Below are positions 1-9,292 of a stretch of 22,927 nucleotides of DNA, one piece after another. Made by a program: the position numbers and the translations under genes. Source of the stretch: Purshia tridentata (lineage: Eukaryota; Streptophyta; Magnoliopsida; Rosales; Rosaceae); contig QANT01004366.1 in NCBI GenBank assembly GCA_003254885.1, forward strand, positions 1 through 22,927. The letters are read 5' to 3'. The notes beneath the pieces were generated by a model that was not told the origin of the DNA, searched no databases, and worked only from the letters and a program-made list of their open reading frames with translations. Each line of letters begins with the position of its first letter. The first letter of the stretch is position 1.

Positions 1-546
1 TCCACCCAGACTGGTTAGCCCAGTTGCACTCCTCCCCCATTAGCCCATTGCACCCCCTCCCCTTTCCCCCAGCCAAGTCGCACAAACTAACCCCAGCCCA
101 GCCCAGAAAATAAGAAAAAGAAAAAAAAAAGATCAATAGAACGAAATAAGCAGCAGAAGATGAACAGGGTACCTCGTGGCCAATAATTTCATTAAATTTC
201 TAGATGATATTTTGATTTCCTAGCAAGCAATCCAAAAGTTCTTGTGTTTTTCTTTTTTTTTGGTGTTCTATAATGGGTGAGGGAGTTGTCAAGATTGGCA
301 ACGAGTGAGGGAGACAGCAGAGGTAAATGGGTACGAGTTGGTGGGGGAGAGAGGATGAGGTTGTTCTGGGTTTGGGATTGATGAGTTTCGTACTAGGGGT
401 GGGTAATGATGATAATGGGATTGTTGGTTTGGTGTTCTTGAGTTTTTTTTTTTAAATTTAATTATTGGTTTTCTTTTTAATTTAATTGTGGGTTTTTATA
501 GTTTTTATATTTTATTTTTGTTTTAAAATTACTTTATAATATTTTA
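1..546. other. Intergenic, no gene recognised
   Basis: The first 110 bases are C-rich and pyrimidine-biased, followed by an A-rich tract near 110-130 and then G/T-rich sequence (280-440) and AT-rich sequence. No ORF with recognisable protein similarity is seen on either strand. It might be the flank of a gene lying left of the window, but nothing here proves that. Confidence 0.5.
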
Positions 547-751
547 TTATTTATTTGTCCACGTGGCTACATTTGGCATATGTGTCAGCTCCACATCAGC
601 ATTTGACAAACTTTTAAACGAAGACATTGACGGAAGTACGTATTTGCCAACAAAATGAAGATGAGGTACTGAAAGATTCAAAAAAAAACTAGGGGTACCA
701 ACTTGCAATTTGACCCAAAACTGAGGTATTAAATTACAGTTTACCCAATAA
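547..751 (-). repeat. Single arm of a foldback/MULE-type repeat
   Basis: Read on the minus strand, this segment runs from a 'gggtaaactgtaatttaata' start through 'caagttggtacccc' to 'gctgacacatatgcc' and a final CCACGTGG-like end. This phrase order is typical of plant foldback MITE arms that recur in introns and intergenic DNA. No mirror-image partner is visible nearby, so it is either a solo arm or a truncated element. The 84-residue ORF over it is a by-product of the repeat. The assignment rests on remembered pattern style rather than a database match. Confidence 0.45.
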
Positions 752-1120
752 TCAATTACCCAATTGAAAATTTGAAACTTAATTACTCTGCAATTTGTCA
801 ATTACTTAATTGAACGTTGAAACCCTAATTAGATCCATTGAAACCCCAATTACACCTAAATTAGTCAATCTCCCAATTACCCAAACCCCAATTTCTCAAA
901 CCTTAATATTCCAATTGTTAAGGGTTTAGGCCCTTCCCTAAACATTATATAATAAAACTATTATTTAATAAGTATAAAATATAAAACCAAAATTGATGAG
1001 GCCTAATGTGTATGAACTTGTTAAGTTCGGGCTAAATTAAATATCTAAATTTTTTTTCTTAAGTTGTGTTTGATATTCAAGTAATAAACACAAAACAGAA
1101 GTCAAAAATGACCAAAAGCA
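752..1120. other. AT-rich intergenic DNA with CAATTACCC-type short repeats
   Basis: Between about 745 and 930 the words 'caattaccc', 'aattg' and 'aaaccccaatt' recur irregularly, giving a degenerate short-repeat region. The rest is AT-rich and carries no recognisable coding or RNA feature. Confidence 0.4.
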
Positions 1121-1306
1121 CGTTTGGGCCTAGCTCGACCTGGCCCAAAAGCCCGCAAGACCCAAACCTGTCTGGTGGGCTTCGGGCTTGTGTATTTAGG
1201 CCCAAGTTCGGCTCGGCCTAGCCCGAAAATCCTATTGGGCTCTTCTAATCCAAGCCCTAGCCTGGCCCGAACCTGAAAAATTAGGGCCGAGCTGGGCCAA
1301 CCCCTA
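1121..1306. repeat. GGCCC/GCCCG-rich interspersed repeat
   Basis: This is a GC-rich island in AT-rich DNA, packed with variants of 'ggcccga', 'gcccaa' and 'gggc' (for example ctggcccaaaagcccg and cggcctagcccgaaaatcc). Such GGCCC-motif runs are common in plant repetitive DNA. There is no long ORF and no obvious terminal repeats, and the family is not identified. Confidence 0.5.
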
Positions 1307-1590
1307 TGTAAAACTACTGTGACTATTACTAATTACTAAAATATACGTGATGCTCAAAATTTTTTCGACTTATTTATTTGAAAAAAAAAAAATTTAATAT
1401 TTTATAATTTTTGGTCTACAAATTTATATTAGCATTAAAATTGTAAACCATAAAATAAGTATGCATATTATTTTTTAAAAAATATTTTAATTTTAATGAT
1501 ACAAATAAAATATCATAATTAATAATATCAATATAAAATAACCATATTAAATTAAAGTACATCCACCATCATATACATTATATATATACA

Positions 1591-2203
1591 GATGGCTTCT
1601 ATTGTGGGATCTCGTTTGGATGGCTTCTGTTGCCGTTGGATCTCATTTTATGAGATCTGATGGCCAGAAAGATGAGAGCCCCTAACCCAGCTATATCCCA
1701 GTTAACCCAGCTACCATCTCACCCCCTAACCTCTTAACCCGTTCCCAAGTGAGCCTGCCAAATCGCAAATCGAAGAACCCAGAGCTCAGACCATTGAAGA
1801 AGAAGACGCAATAGAAGAAGAGGCGGACCATTTTGGCATGAGAGCTCAGTTGAAATCTAACCATCGCAGACGAACCCAAAACAGAAGCTCGTGAAGAAGA
1901 GGCAGACCAAATCGCAGTAGTGAGCTTGCGAAGAAGAAGAAGAAAAGGCGACCATGGGCTCGCGAAGAAGAAGCAGAGGCGACGGTGACAGCTGGCTTGG
2001 TGGGCTCGCGACGTTACCAGTTCAGGCGATGATAGTTTTCCATCGATTTCCAGTCATTAGATCAAGTAGATTTCTGATTTCAAGTAAGGATTTGTGATTT
2101 TATTTTCTAATTTCTGATTTTTAATTTCTGTTTTGGATTTATTATTGGAGAGCCCATCTTGGGTTTTCATTTGCTTTGCTGTTCTTGTATAAATTACCCA
2201 GCT
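1591..2203 (+). repeat. Left arm of a long inverted repeat (Mutator-like TIR)
   Basis: This segment is the reverse complement, at high identity with small indels, of 4317-4985. Anchors visible in both arms are 'gatggcttctattg', 'ttgccgttggatctcat', 'gatctgatggccagaaag', 'cccctaacccagctatatcc', 'gttcccaagtgagc', 'gaagaagaagacgcaa', 'ggtgggctcgc' (here ggtgggctcgcgacg) and 'cccatcttgggttttcattt'. The arm is about 0.6 kb, a length compatible with long-TIR Mutator-like elements of plants. It is A/G-rich in the middle (GAAGAAGAAG), which produces spurious Glu/Lys/Arg-rich ORFs. A donor-like caa|gtaagg occurs near its inner part, so it could supply a 5' exon or promoter to the interior; that is inference. 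Confidence 0.85.
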
Positions 2204-2588
2204 ACTTGCTTTAAAGATTGGGAATTAAAAAAAAAATTCTTTTTATTGAATCACTAATCGATCTTGTTCCATATGATTGAATGCTTAAACAATGTTTACC
2301 ATGCAAATTCTTAGGTCAAAGCCATCTACTTCTAAATCCTAATCTTTTGGTTGCAATTTGTTTTATCTCTATAGGTCATGCTTACAGAGGTTTTCAGTTT
2401 ACATAGTAAAGATTCCTTGAAATTAATGATGCTTGAGTTCACATGAATTAAGGTAGTTATGTTGCCCTTCAATGTAGACACTTTTCCTCATCTTAGTTTG
2501 CAATAATCAACTTCTCGATTGGGTAGAAATTGAATTGATTAGGTTGCTCAGCCTTTTCCCCAGATTTGGTGTAATTGTGCCCAACCTC
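2204..2588 (+). other. Interior leader of the long-TIR element
   Basis: AT-rich sequence between the left arm and the first recognisable codons of the small membrane protein. The reading frame stays open upstream of the proposed ATG back to about 2520, and 'ccttttccccag' at 2552-2563 resembles an intron acceptor. The first coding exon could therefore begin at 2564 after a spliced 5' untranslated exon. Nothing else is recognised. Confidence 0.35.
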
Positions 2589-3186
2589 ATGTCTAAGCTA
2601 CGTATTGCCAAAGAGAAGAAGTATATGCATGCTTCCCCTCCAGTCCCCTCAAATAACAAGGTACTGTTTTTTATTATGGCTTGAATTTGTAACTATGGAT
2701 GCCATTTAATTCTTGGATATATATTGTGTGTGTGTGTGTATTATATGTGTCTTTCAGTGGGAATTTTCTGTGTTATGTTAAGTTTAATTCATGTATGAAG
2801 TGCGTGGTCTATTTTTTAATGAAAGTTTGGAAACACAATCCATTATCCAGTTGATGAATTCCATATCCATGTTTCTGTATCCAAGGAATGCTGTAATTCT
2901 ACAATTTTGTGCACTTATATTTCCCAAGCAAGCATGCATGTCCTTCTTTACATAACATACACTTATCTACATTTTCTGCTTTCAGGCTAAAAGGTGGGGC
3001 TTGTCATTTGGTTCAATTTGGAACACTGTTTTGTGGCTCATGCTCATGAACTTCTTCATCAAGATTGTGACAGCAACTGCACAAAGCATTCTCAAGGAAG
3101 AACATGAGAAGGAGTTGACTACATTGACAAACAATCAAAATGCATCAGAACTCTCAAAGTGTGGGTGCAGCCAAGCATCTGATTGA
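2589..3186 (+). CDS. Small single-span membrane protein, two exons, unknown function
   Basis: The proposed exons are 2589-2660 and 2986-3186, joined across an intron with GTACTG donor and TTTCAG acceptor. The frame is kept (72 + 201 bases), giving 90 residues. The N-terminus is basic (MSKLRIAKEKKY), followed by a Pro-rich stretch. A hydrophobic segment at about residues 33-50 (SIWNTVLWLMLMNFFIKIV) could span a membrane. The charged tail contains KEEHEKE and ends with a CGCSQASD motif. A poly(A) signal AATAAA lies at 3452, 266 bases past the stop. The gene lies between the arms of a long inverted repeat, so it may be a captured transcript unit or fragment. I do not recognise the family. The start is uncertain because the frame is open upstream. 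Confidence 0.55.
2661..2985 (+). other. Intron of the small membrane-protein gene
   Basis: A 325-bp AT-rich intron with GT donor and a pyrimidine-rich TTTCAG acceptor. It contains a short TG microsatellite (about 2726-2739). A retained intron argues that a genomic segment rather than a reverse-transcribed copy lies between the inverted arms. Confidence 0.55.
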
Positions 3187-3451
3187 ATTTTAGGGATCTT
3201 TGATTAATTATTCTAATCTAATCTTCACAGCTTTGGATGCTGGTGGCAGAAATTTTTTTATATCTGCCATCATTATTTCTTCCAAAGCTTCCAGTTCCTT
3301 ATCTTTGTTTCAATTTGTACAGAAAACTCAGATTTAATGAAAACATAGGTGAACCTGTAGAAGTATCTACCTATCTTTAATGGGATGTTATTTGTAATAT
3401 TATCAGTGACCTTTGTATGTTACAACTTGCCCATCCAGGGTAATTCAATGG

Positions 3452-3457
3452 AATAAA
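3452..3457 (+). terminator. Poly(A) signal AATAAA after the small membrane-protein gene
   Basis: A canonical AATAAA in a T/A-rich 3' flank, 266 bases beyond the TGA stop at 3184-3186. The spacing suits a plant 3' UTR. Confidence 0.45.
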
Positions 3458-3960
3458 ATCCATCTAGACATTTATGTGCTTACTATTTGGTGCATGCAAT
3501 CTTGATAATGGATGAGATATTTATATATTCCATAAGTGCTTCTGATAATGAATGAGAAAGAACTCACAAGATTCACTATGCTCCTGTCCTAACAATAAGA
3601 TCAAATGATCAATGCCATTTCACTTTTTTATGGAACAATTCAAGCCAACATTAATCAACATTCTTTATTCAATCCAAATGGGCATGTAACAAAGTTAAGC
3701 CTTACACTGAGGATGGATCATAGATAATTACAAATTACAGGTATGTACATAAGTTTGCATAAGCATATCGGGATTTCTTTCGGGATCAACAATCTCTCTC
3801 GAGAGTATATGCTGGGCTCACTCATTCATGTTGTTCAAGCGCTTTATGTCCATTACTTGATCAAAAAATTGAATTCAAATTCTTAATTTCCATCTTCATG
3901 CATTTTCTCGGCAACCAAACAAGTCATAATTATTAATTACAGAATACTTGACAGCAAGAC
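3458..3960. other. Interior of long-TIR element, no gene recognised
   Basis: AT-rich DNA with no convincing ORF. If the possible minus-strand exon at 3939-4065 is real, this stretch would be its 3' untranslated region. No repeat longer than simple AT tracts was noticed. Confidence 0.35.
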
Positions 3961-4065
3961 TAGCAATGGAACTACCATCTCATTAGCTTCTTCTACAACT
4001 ACCATCTCATTAGATTCTACAACTACCATATCATTAACTTCTACAACTTCCATACCAAACCACTG
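3939..4065 (-). pseudogene. Possible minus-strand terminal exon with short peptide repeats
   Basis: On the minus strand an acceptor-like 'aaaatgcag' (4066-4074) precedes an open frame that ends at a TAA near 3939. The peptide is about 42 residues and includes three imperfect repeats of the type VVVE-(S/EA)-NEMVV, matching three DNA repeats of 'actaccatctcattag' type at about 3970-4050. No family is recognised. It may be a second sequence enclosed by the inverted arms, or chance. No upstream exon was identified. Confidence 0.25.
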
Positions 4066-4213
4066 TACCTGCATTTTAAAAACCCCAAAATCCAATTGGT
4101 GATTAATATAAAAATAAAACATTAAGAAATTGTGATTAATATACAAATTAAACATTTTATATTTTAAATCTTCTCAATCTAAGTGGTGTAAGAGAATAAG
4201 AATTACATCCCTA

Positions 4214-4215
<2 letters not shown>

Positions 4216-4274
<59 letters not shown>

Positions 4275-4278
4275 CTTN
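4216..4278. repeat. Long T homopolymer followed by an N
   Basis: There are 59 consecutive T (4216-4274), and an undetermined base at 4278. On the minus strand this is an A tract abutting the inner edge of the right inverted arm. The true length is probably uncertain because assemblies handle such tracts poorly. It could be the poly(A) tail of a retro-inserted sequence or simple homopolymer expansion. Confidence 0.9.
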
Positions 4279-4316
4279 TCATTTCCATTCACACCACAAC
4301 TATTTGCGAGTGACTG

Positions 4317-4985
4317 AACTAGTTGGGTAATTGATACAAGAACAACAAAACAAATGAAAACCCAAGATGGGTTCTCCAATAATAAGTCTAAAACAGATGG
4401 CTATCCATTTACACATTGTAAAGCTTTGAGATATGTATAAAAATAAAATTCATTGATCAATTAGTGTATAAACTATTAATCCATGGACTTAACGTCATCT
4501 ACATTTATACATTGTAAAGCTTTGCATTCTGCATCAATTATAAATCATAAATCATAAAATGAAATCAGGAATCTACCTTACTGATGGTTGGAAATCGATG
4601 GATAACTAATAACGTTGCGAGCCCACCAAGCGCACCGTCGACGTTGCCTTTGCTTCTTCTTCGCGAGCCCACCGTTGCCTTTTCTTCTTCTTCTTCCGAG
4701 CTCACTGCTGCGATTTGGTCCACCTCTTCTGGGTTCTTCTTCTGTTGCGTCTTCTTCTTCAATGGTCTGAGCTCAGAGCTGGGTTCTTCGATTTGCGATT
4801 TGGCGAGCTCACTTGGGAACACGTTAGGGGGTTAGGGGGTGAGATGGTAGCTGGGTTAACTTGGATATAGCTGGGTTAGGGGCTTTCATCTTTCTGGCCA
4901 TCAGATCTCATTATATGAGATCCAACGGCAACAAAAGCCATCCCGCATTTAGGCCTCCAAAAGGAACCCTGCAATAGAAGCCATT
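4317..4985 (-). repeat. Right arm of the long inverted repeat
   Basis: Inverted partner of 1591-2203, matched from 'caatagaagccat' at the outer end to 'gttgggtaatt' at the inner end. The arm is longer than its partner because of an extra segment near 4395-4560 that contains a direct repeat of 'cattgtaaagcttt'. Overlapping ORFs on both strands over 4565-4835 (Glu/Lys/Ser-rich) arise from the GAA/TTC-rich core shared by both arms and are not treated as genes. Confidence 0.85.
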
Positions 4986-4989
4986 TGAT

Positions 4990-5400
4990 ATGTATATATA
5001 TACATGCACCTTCTAGTGTGGGATCTCACATTTAAGCCTAAATGTGGGATCCTTCATGAGCTTACTCCGCATTATATTTCGATAATCGGAACTATCTATT
5101 TTTTTGGTCTCCATTGAAGGATCGTGCTTGCAAAAAGTTAGATTAATCGGAGACTATTTGACCGTTGATTAATTGATCACAATTTCAAGTGTTTATCTAA
5201 ATATTTTGTTTGTCTATTTATGTGATCAAAGTTTGATTGCTTAATGATTTCCGATTTACTTAATTTTTTGCAATGATGGTCTTTAAATGTAGAACTAGAA
5301 AATAGACGGTTCAGATTGTTTAAATACCTTCTAGAATGGGCCCCAATGAAGAATCCCATAAATATGGGATCTTATACTTGAAGAGACCTATATATATAGT
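4990..5400. mobile_element. MITE-like element next to the long-TIR element
   Basis: The two ends form loose inverted repeats: 'tatatatatacatgcacctt' with 'gtgggatctcacattt' and 'gggatccttcatgag' on the left, and on the right, in reverse complement, 'tatatatatagg', 'agatcccatatttatggga' and 'ttcttcattgggg'. The left end holds a near palindrome around 'cacatttaagcctaaatgtg' (5029-5048). Similar 'gtgggatct' words occur in the outermost part of the 1591-2203 arm, hinting at a related family. Terminal duplications are not resolvable by eye. Confidence 0.45.
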
Positions 5401-5415
5401 CATTCTCTAGAAAGG

Positions 5416-5584
5416 ATAACTGTATTTTTTAAAATTTATAGACGCCGACACAATATCGATATACGTACACATAGTGTCGACATGATATTCCAAAACTTAC
5501 TGCAGCATATCATCTGTGTCAACCTTATGTCAGCACTATGTCAAAACTGTGCCGATGTCTGTAAAATTTAAAAAATGCAGTTAT
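5416..5584. mobile_element. Small foldback MITE, about 169 bp
   Basis: The ends are inverted repeats of roughly 36 bases: 'ataactgtattttttaaaat' at the left and, in reverse complement, 'ataactgcattttttaaatt' at the right, continuing into 'agacgccgacac' versus 'agacatcggcac'. The interior contains several 'ctatgtc'/'gacatag'-like words and can fold further. No ORF. It lies about 0.7 kb upstream of the probable TATA box of the pectin acetylesterase gene. Confidence 0.7.
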
Positions 5585-6240
5585 TTGTTAAAAAAGTGAA
5601 GATAGATAAAAAAAATTTTGGTTTATAATTGTCACTTATTACAATTTTGAAAAGTAAATTTCTAATTATAATAACTATTTATAGTGTTTCAAGTGAGTTA
5701 AAATTATCACTCGTAACAATTTTAGATATCTCACTATAATCTTAAACGCAACCTTAACTATATTATATTTTTCTATACATATCTTGGATCGGTGATATCG
5801 TGGGACCATGTCACGTGGTAGAGTTTAGGAAATGTCAAAAAAAGTTGGTTGGCATCTTCCTCTCCTATTTTGAAACATAAATGACTGTTATTATTACTTT
5901 AGAATCCTTTCGCAGTCGTACTTATTGTTGCTGAAGTTTTCATTAGATTCACAGTGGAAGATGATGTGGTAGTGTACCGTAGTAGCAATTATAAAAGCGT
6001 TTCTTGCTTGAACCTTGAAGTTAATATTAATTTTTTCTTTTTTTTTGGAAAGAAGCAATGAAGGTAAATTACTAGTTTACTCTTTCACACGCACCTGCTA
6101 TCTATTTCTGTATGTATTATTCTCTGACGTACACTCGTGTTCATGAATGAGCACCAAACACGCGTACACCGACAAGACTTGTCCTGATCTCTGCGTTGCA
6201 GCTGTGAGCAATAATGTCGGTTGGGTTCGTTCGTGAAGGG
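5585..6240. other. Upstream region of the pectin acetylesterase gene
   Basis: AT-rich, no ORF of note. It contains a CACGTGG G-box-like word at 5812-5818 inside 'ccatgtcacgtggtag', and ACGT-containing words around 6126-6170. These are candidate sites only. G-box-like words bind bZIP/bHLH proteins in plants, but such short words occur often by chance. Confidence 0.4.
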
Positions 6241-6258
6241 TGAACACCTTTTCGTTTG

Positions 6259-6268
6259 TATATAATAA
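6259..6268 (+). promoter_or_regulatory. Candidate TATA box for the pectin acetylesterase gene
   Basis: TATATAATAA followed about 30-60 bases later by pyrimidine-rich sequence (6300-6455) that resembles a plant 5' leader. The distance fits a start near 6290-6310. This is inferred from sequence alone. Confidence 0.45.
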
Positions 6269-6294
6269 TTAGCTACTTTCTAAACTTAGCTACT

Positions 6295-6455
6295 TTTTCC
6301 GGAGAGCTTTCTTCACTCACCACATTTTCAATTTCTTTGCTTTTAGTTCTCTTCCATTACCCTCCCTTGTAGTTTGGCATAAGAAGCCCAACTACTCAAC
6401 TGGGTTTCTGTCCCATTCTTTGAGTCCTTGAGGTTTCCTCTCTCTGTTACCAAAG
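6295..6455 (+). other. Putative 5' untranslated exon 1 of the pectin acetylesterase gene
   Basis: Pyrimidine-rich leader sequence that ends at a good donor, ccaaag|gtataa, at 6455/6456. The matching acceptor tgtgcag lies at 7781-7787, directly before the start codon. This predicts a 1.33-kb leader intron. The transcription start is approximate. Confidence 0.5.
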
Positions 6456-6920
6456 GTATAAATTAGCAATATATGCTATTGGTTCGTTCTCATAATAAGA
6501 AAGCAGTCCTGTTTTTTTACTTTTTTCTTCATTTTGTTTGTAGAGAAGAACTTGCTATGAAGCTTTTGTTCAGTGTTTGTTCTTTGTATTGTGACAACAA
6601 CATTGTACATTGAGTATATGAGTGTGCAATTTCTTTTTCCTGCAGTATATATTATTCTGCCTAGCAAATAAAACAGAGTAAGATCAATATGCATTGTCTT
6701 TCAGTCCAAATTAGCTAAAAATTTATCGTTGTACTCTTTGGCTAGACAACAGATTCTGAAATGCTGAAGAATATTTTAAAATGTCAGATTTATTTTATTC
6801 TATTTATGTTTTATTGTAAAATTTTCAATCTAAGATTTGGAATTTTTTGATTAAGAACTGTGCCAATCCTTTCTTTGTGTGTTTTTTTTCAATTCGTTTT
6901 GTGTCTATATGTATGTATTT

Positions 6921-7442
6921 GCTGAATAATACCTCTTTTTATTTTATTTTGGTTGGATTTGCTATTAAATACAGAATCATGGATGGTCAAATGGAACTGG
7001 ATTCTTTGCTCATATAATCATATTAGCACTTTTCTTTTTCTTTTTTCTGGATTTGCTGTGGAATATGATTAACTAACTTTATGCTCTTATTGGTGCTGAG
7101 TAATACCTCTTTTTATTTTATTTTGGTTGGATTTGCTATTAAATACAGAAGCATGGATGGTCAAATGAAACTGGATTCTTTGCTCATATAATCATATTAG
7201 CACTTTTCTTTTTCTTTTTTCTGGATTTGTTGTGGAATATGATGAACTAACTTTATGCTCTTATTGGTGCTGAGTAATACCTCTTTTTATTTTATTTTGG
7301 TTGGATTTGCTATTAAATACAGAAGCATGGATGGTCAAATGAAACTGGATTCTTTGCTCATATAATCATATTAGCACTTTTCTTTTTCTTTTTTCTGGAT
7401 TTGCTGTGTAATATGATGAACTAACTTTATGCTCTTATTGGT
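6921..7442 (+). repeat. Three tandem 174-bp units in the leader intron
   Basis: The units are 6921-7094, 7095-7268 and 7269-7442, all exactly 174 bases with no length change. A fourth begins with 'gctgagta' at 7443 and then diverges. Units 2 and 3 are closer to each other than to unit 1 (shared 'gctgagtaat', 'aagcatgg' and 'atgaaactgg'). Each unit has an acceptor-like 'ttaaatacag' followed four bases later by an ATG and a 12-codon ORF, at 6979-7017, 7153-7191 and 7327-7365. Confidence 0.95.
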
Positions 7443-7787
7443 GCTGAGTAAAAGTTAAAAAAGGTTCTTTGCTCATCCTTAGACAATAAGCAATATCTAA
7501 GGGTGAGATTTTGTTGGCCAAGCCTGGATTGGCAATTTTGAAGACATTTAAATATTTGATGGACCTATACTTTATCACGTTAGATATATAGATAATTGAG
7601 TAAAGGAAACAATTTTTGAGCTTTGAGTATTTCATCAAACCAACCAGTAACTTCACAACCTATGTTACTGTGATGTAGTGGGAAATTTTGTCTAAAAATA
7701 AGATGTGCAAATGCTCTGTTTTTCTTTGTAATCCTTTTGGTTTAGTTAATTTTGGGGTATTAATTGCAAAAAAAATTATATGTGCAG
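7443..7787 (+). other. Distal part of the leader intron
   Basis: AT-rich sequence between the triplication and the coding start. The minus-strand 73-residue ORF here has no recognisable similarity and lies inside the intron. An A tract (7769-7776) and a T-rich stretch precede the acceptor. Confidence 0.4.
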
Positions 7788-7788
7788 A

Positions 7789-9253
7789 ATGGCCCATGCA
7801 AGATTAGGCCAATGGTTAAGTGTTGTAGTGTGTTTGCTGATCTTGCTGAAAGCGGAAAGCCATCCTGTGGGAATCACTTTTGTGCAGGATGCAGTAGCCA
7901 AAGGAGCCGGTGAGAAATATTCGAATTGATTATTTTTCTATAGTTCCATTGTTCCCATGTCAATTTCTTTCCTTTGAACTTTCATTGTTTCCATGACGAT
8001 TTCTTTCGAGTTTTCTTTCACACCACATGTTTTCTAAATCTGAATTTGACAAACCATACAGTTTGCTTGGACGGGAGTGCACCGGCTTACCACTTTGACA
8101 AGGGAGTCGGTGCAGGAATTAACAATTGGTTGGTTCACATCGAGGTTTGTACTTTTTCCTGCCATGCTAAAATGGATTTGAAAGAAAGAAAGGAAAGGAT
8201 AGGGTGGGAATGTTAAACAAATTTATTTAGTTATAAAAAACTTTTTTTCATTAATGTTTGACATTCCTTTTAATTGCTATTGGTGGTTCTTAGGGAGGAG
8301 GATGGTGTAACAATGTTGCGAGTTGCCTTGAGCGAAAGAACAATTTCAGAGGTTCATCTAAGAAAATGGAAAAGGAAATGTCTTTTTCTGGAGTTCTTAG
8401 TAACAAGCAAAAATTCAGTCCAGGTTCGGTTTGCCTTCATATCTCTTTAATTTAGCTGTCTTTAATTTAAAATATATGCCTTGATCTCGAATTTTGCTTC
8501 ATTAAAACAAGCATACCCTAAGAATGATCCATAGCTCTCATTTTTTAATATGAGTTTCTTTTTTTTGTTTCCTTTATTTTTTTCTAACACTAAATTTTAC
8601 TTATTTTGTTATGCTAGACTTCTATAATTGGAACAGAATCAAAGTTAGGTACTGTGATGGGTCGTCCTTCACTGGTGATGTGGAAGCAGTAGACCCAGTA
8701 AGTTAACTAAAGTTCAATTAAAAAACCATGTTCTTTCGTAAGAAATTTTGAATGTTCTGTTTTGTCCGTTTCACATGGCCTGTTCTTAATTAAAAATAAT
8801 TTGATCAGGCTACGAATCTTCACTTCAGAGGAGCAAGGGTTTTCCGTGCCATCATTGACGACCTATTAGCAAAAGGAATGAAAAATGCGCAAAATGTATG
8901 ACCTATTCTGGGAAATGTCTACTTTTTTCTTCTTGTCCTCCCTTCTGATAGTTAATTAGTTAGTACTACTTGTGATTACAGGCTATTCTCTCTGGTTGTT
9001 CAGCTGGCGGATTGGCTGCTATTCTTCATTGTGATAACTTTCGTTCTCTACTACCCGTGGGTACTAAAGTAAAATGTCTATCAGATGCTGGTTATTTCAT
9101 TAACGCGTAAGCTTGCATTTCATTTCTTCCACTCGACCAGATGTATTTCCATACTGAAATTTCACAGTTGCTAACACCTTGTATGGACCAACAGGAAGAC
9201 GGTTTCTGGATCACAACACATTCAAGCCTATTACAGTGAAGTAGTTACAACAC

Positions 9254-9292
<39 letters not shown>

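Larger units (their letters stand above)
1591..4985. mobile_element. Long-TIR Mutator-like (Pack-MULE-like) element, about 3.4 kb
   Basis: Two inverted arms (1591-2203 and 4317-4985) flank about 2.1 kb that contains a spliced small ORF but no recognisable transposase. This is the architecture of a non-autonomous Mutator-like element that has enclosed host sequence. The outer boundaries lie next to TA-rich tracts (tatatatac on both sides), so a 9-bp target duplication could not be fixed by eye. The right arm carries an extra segment of about 0.1-0.17 kb with a direct repeat 'cattgtaaagcttt' (about 4413 and 4511) not present in the left arm. The alternative is an inverted segmental duplication unrelated to transposition. 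Confidence 0.6.
6456..7787 (+). other. Predicted leader intron of the pectin acetylesterase gene
   Basis: Runs from the donor GTATAA to the acceptor TGTGCAG one base before the ATG at 7789. It is T-rich and contains three tandem 174-bp units (6921-7442). Leader introns in plants often influence expression; that is general knowledge, not shown here. Confidence 0.5.

Noticed and set aside
4565-4835. Overlapping ORFs on both strands (Glu/Lys/Ser-rich and its complement)
   Set aside because: They lie wholly in the GAA/TTC-rich core of the right inverted arm, and a similar frame is only partly kept in the left arm. No family is recognised.
7815-7830. 'tgttgtagtg' word as the missing CACTA right terminus
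   Set aside because: It lies 13.7 kb away, inside the signal-peptide exon of the pectin acetylesterase gene, and lacks the TTTCTTG extension.
7974-8216. 80-residue ORF treated as a separate gene
   Set aside because: It is exon 2 of the coding region (8062-8144) with intron read-through on both sides.
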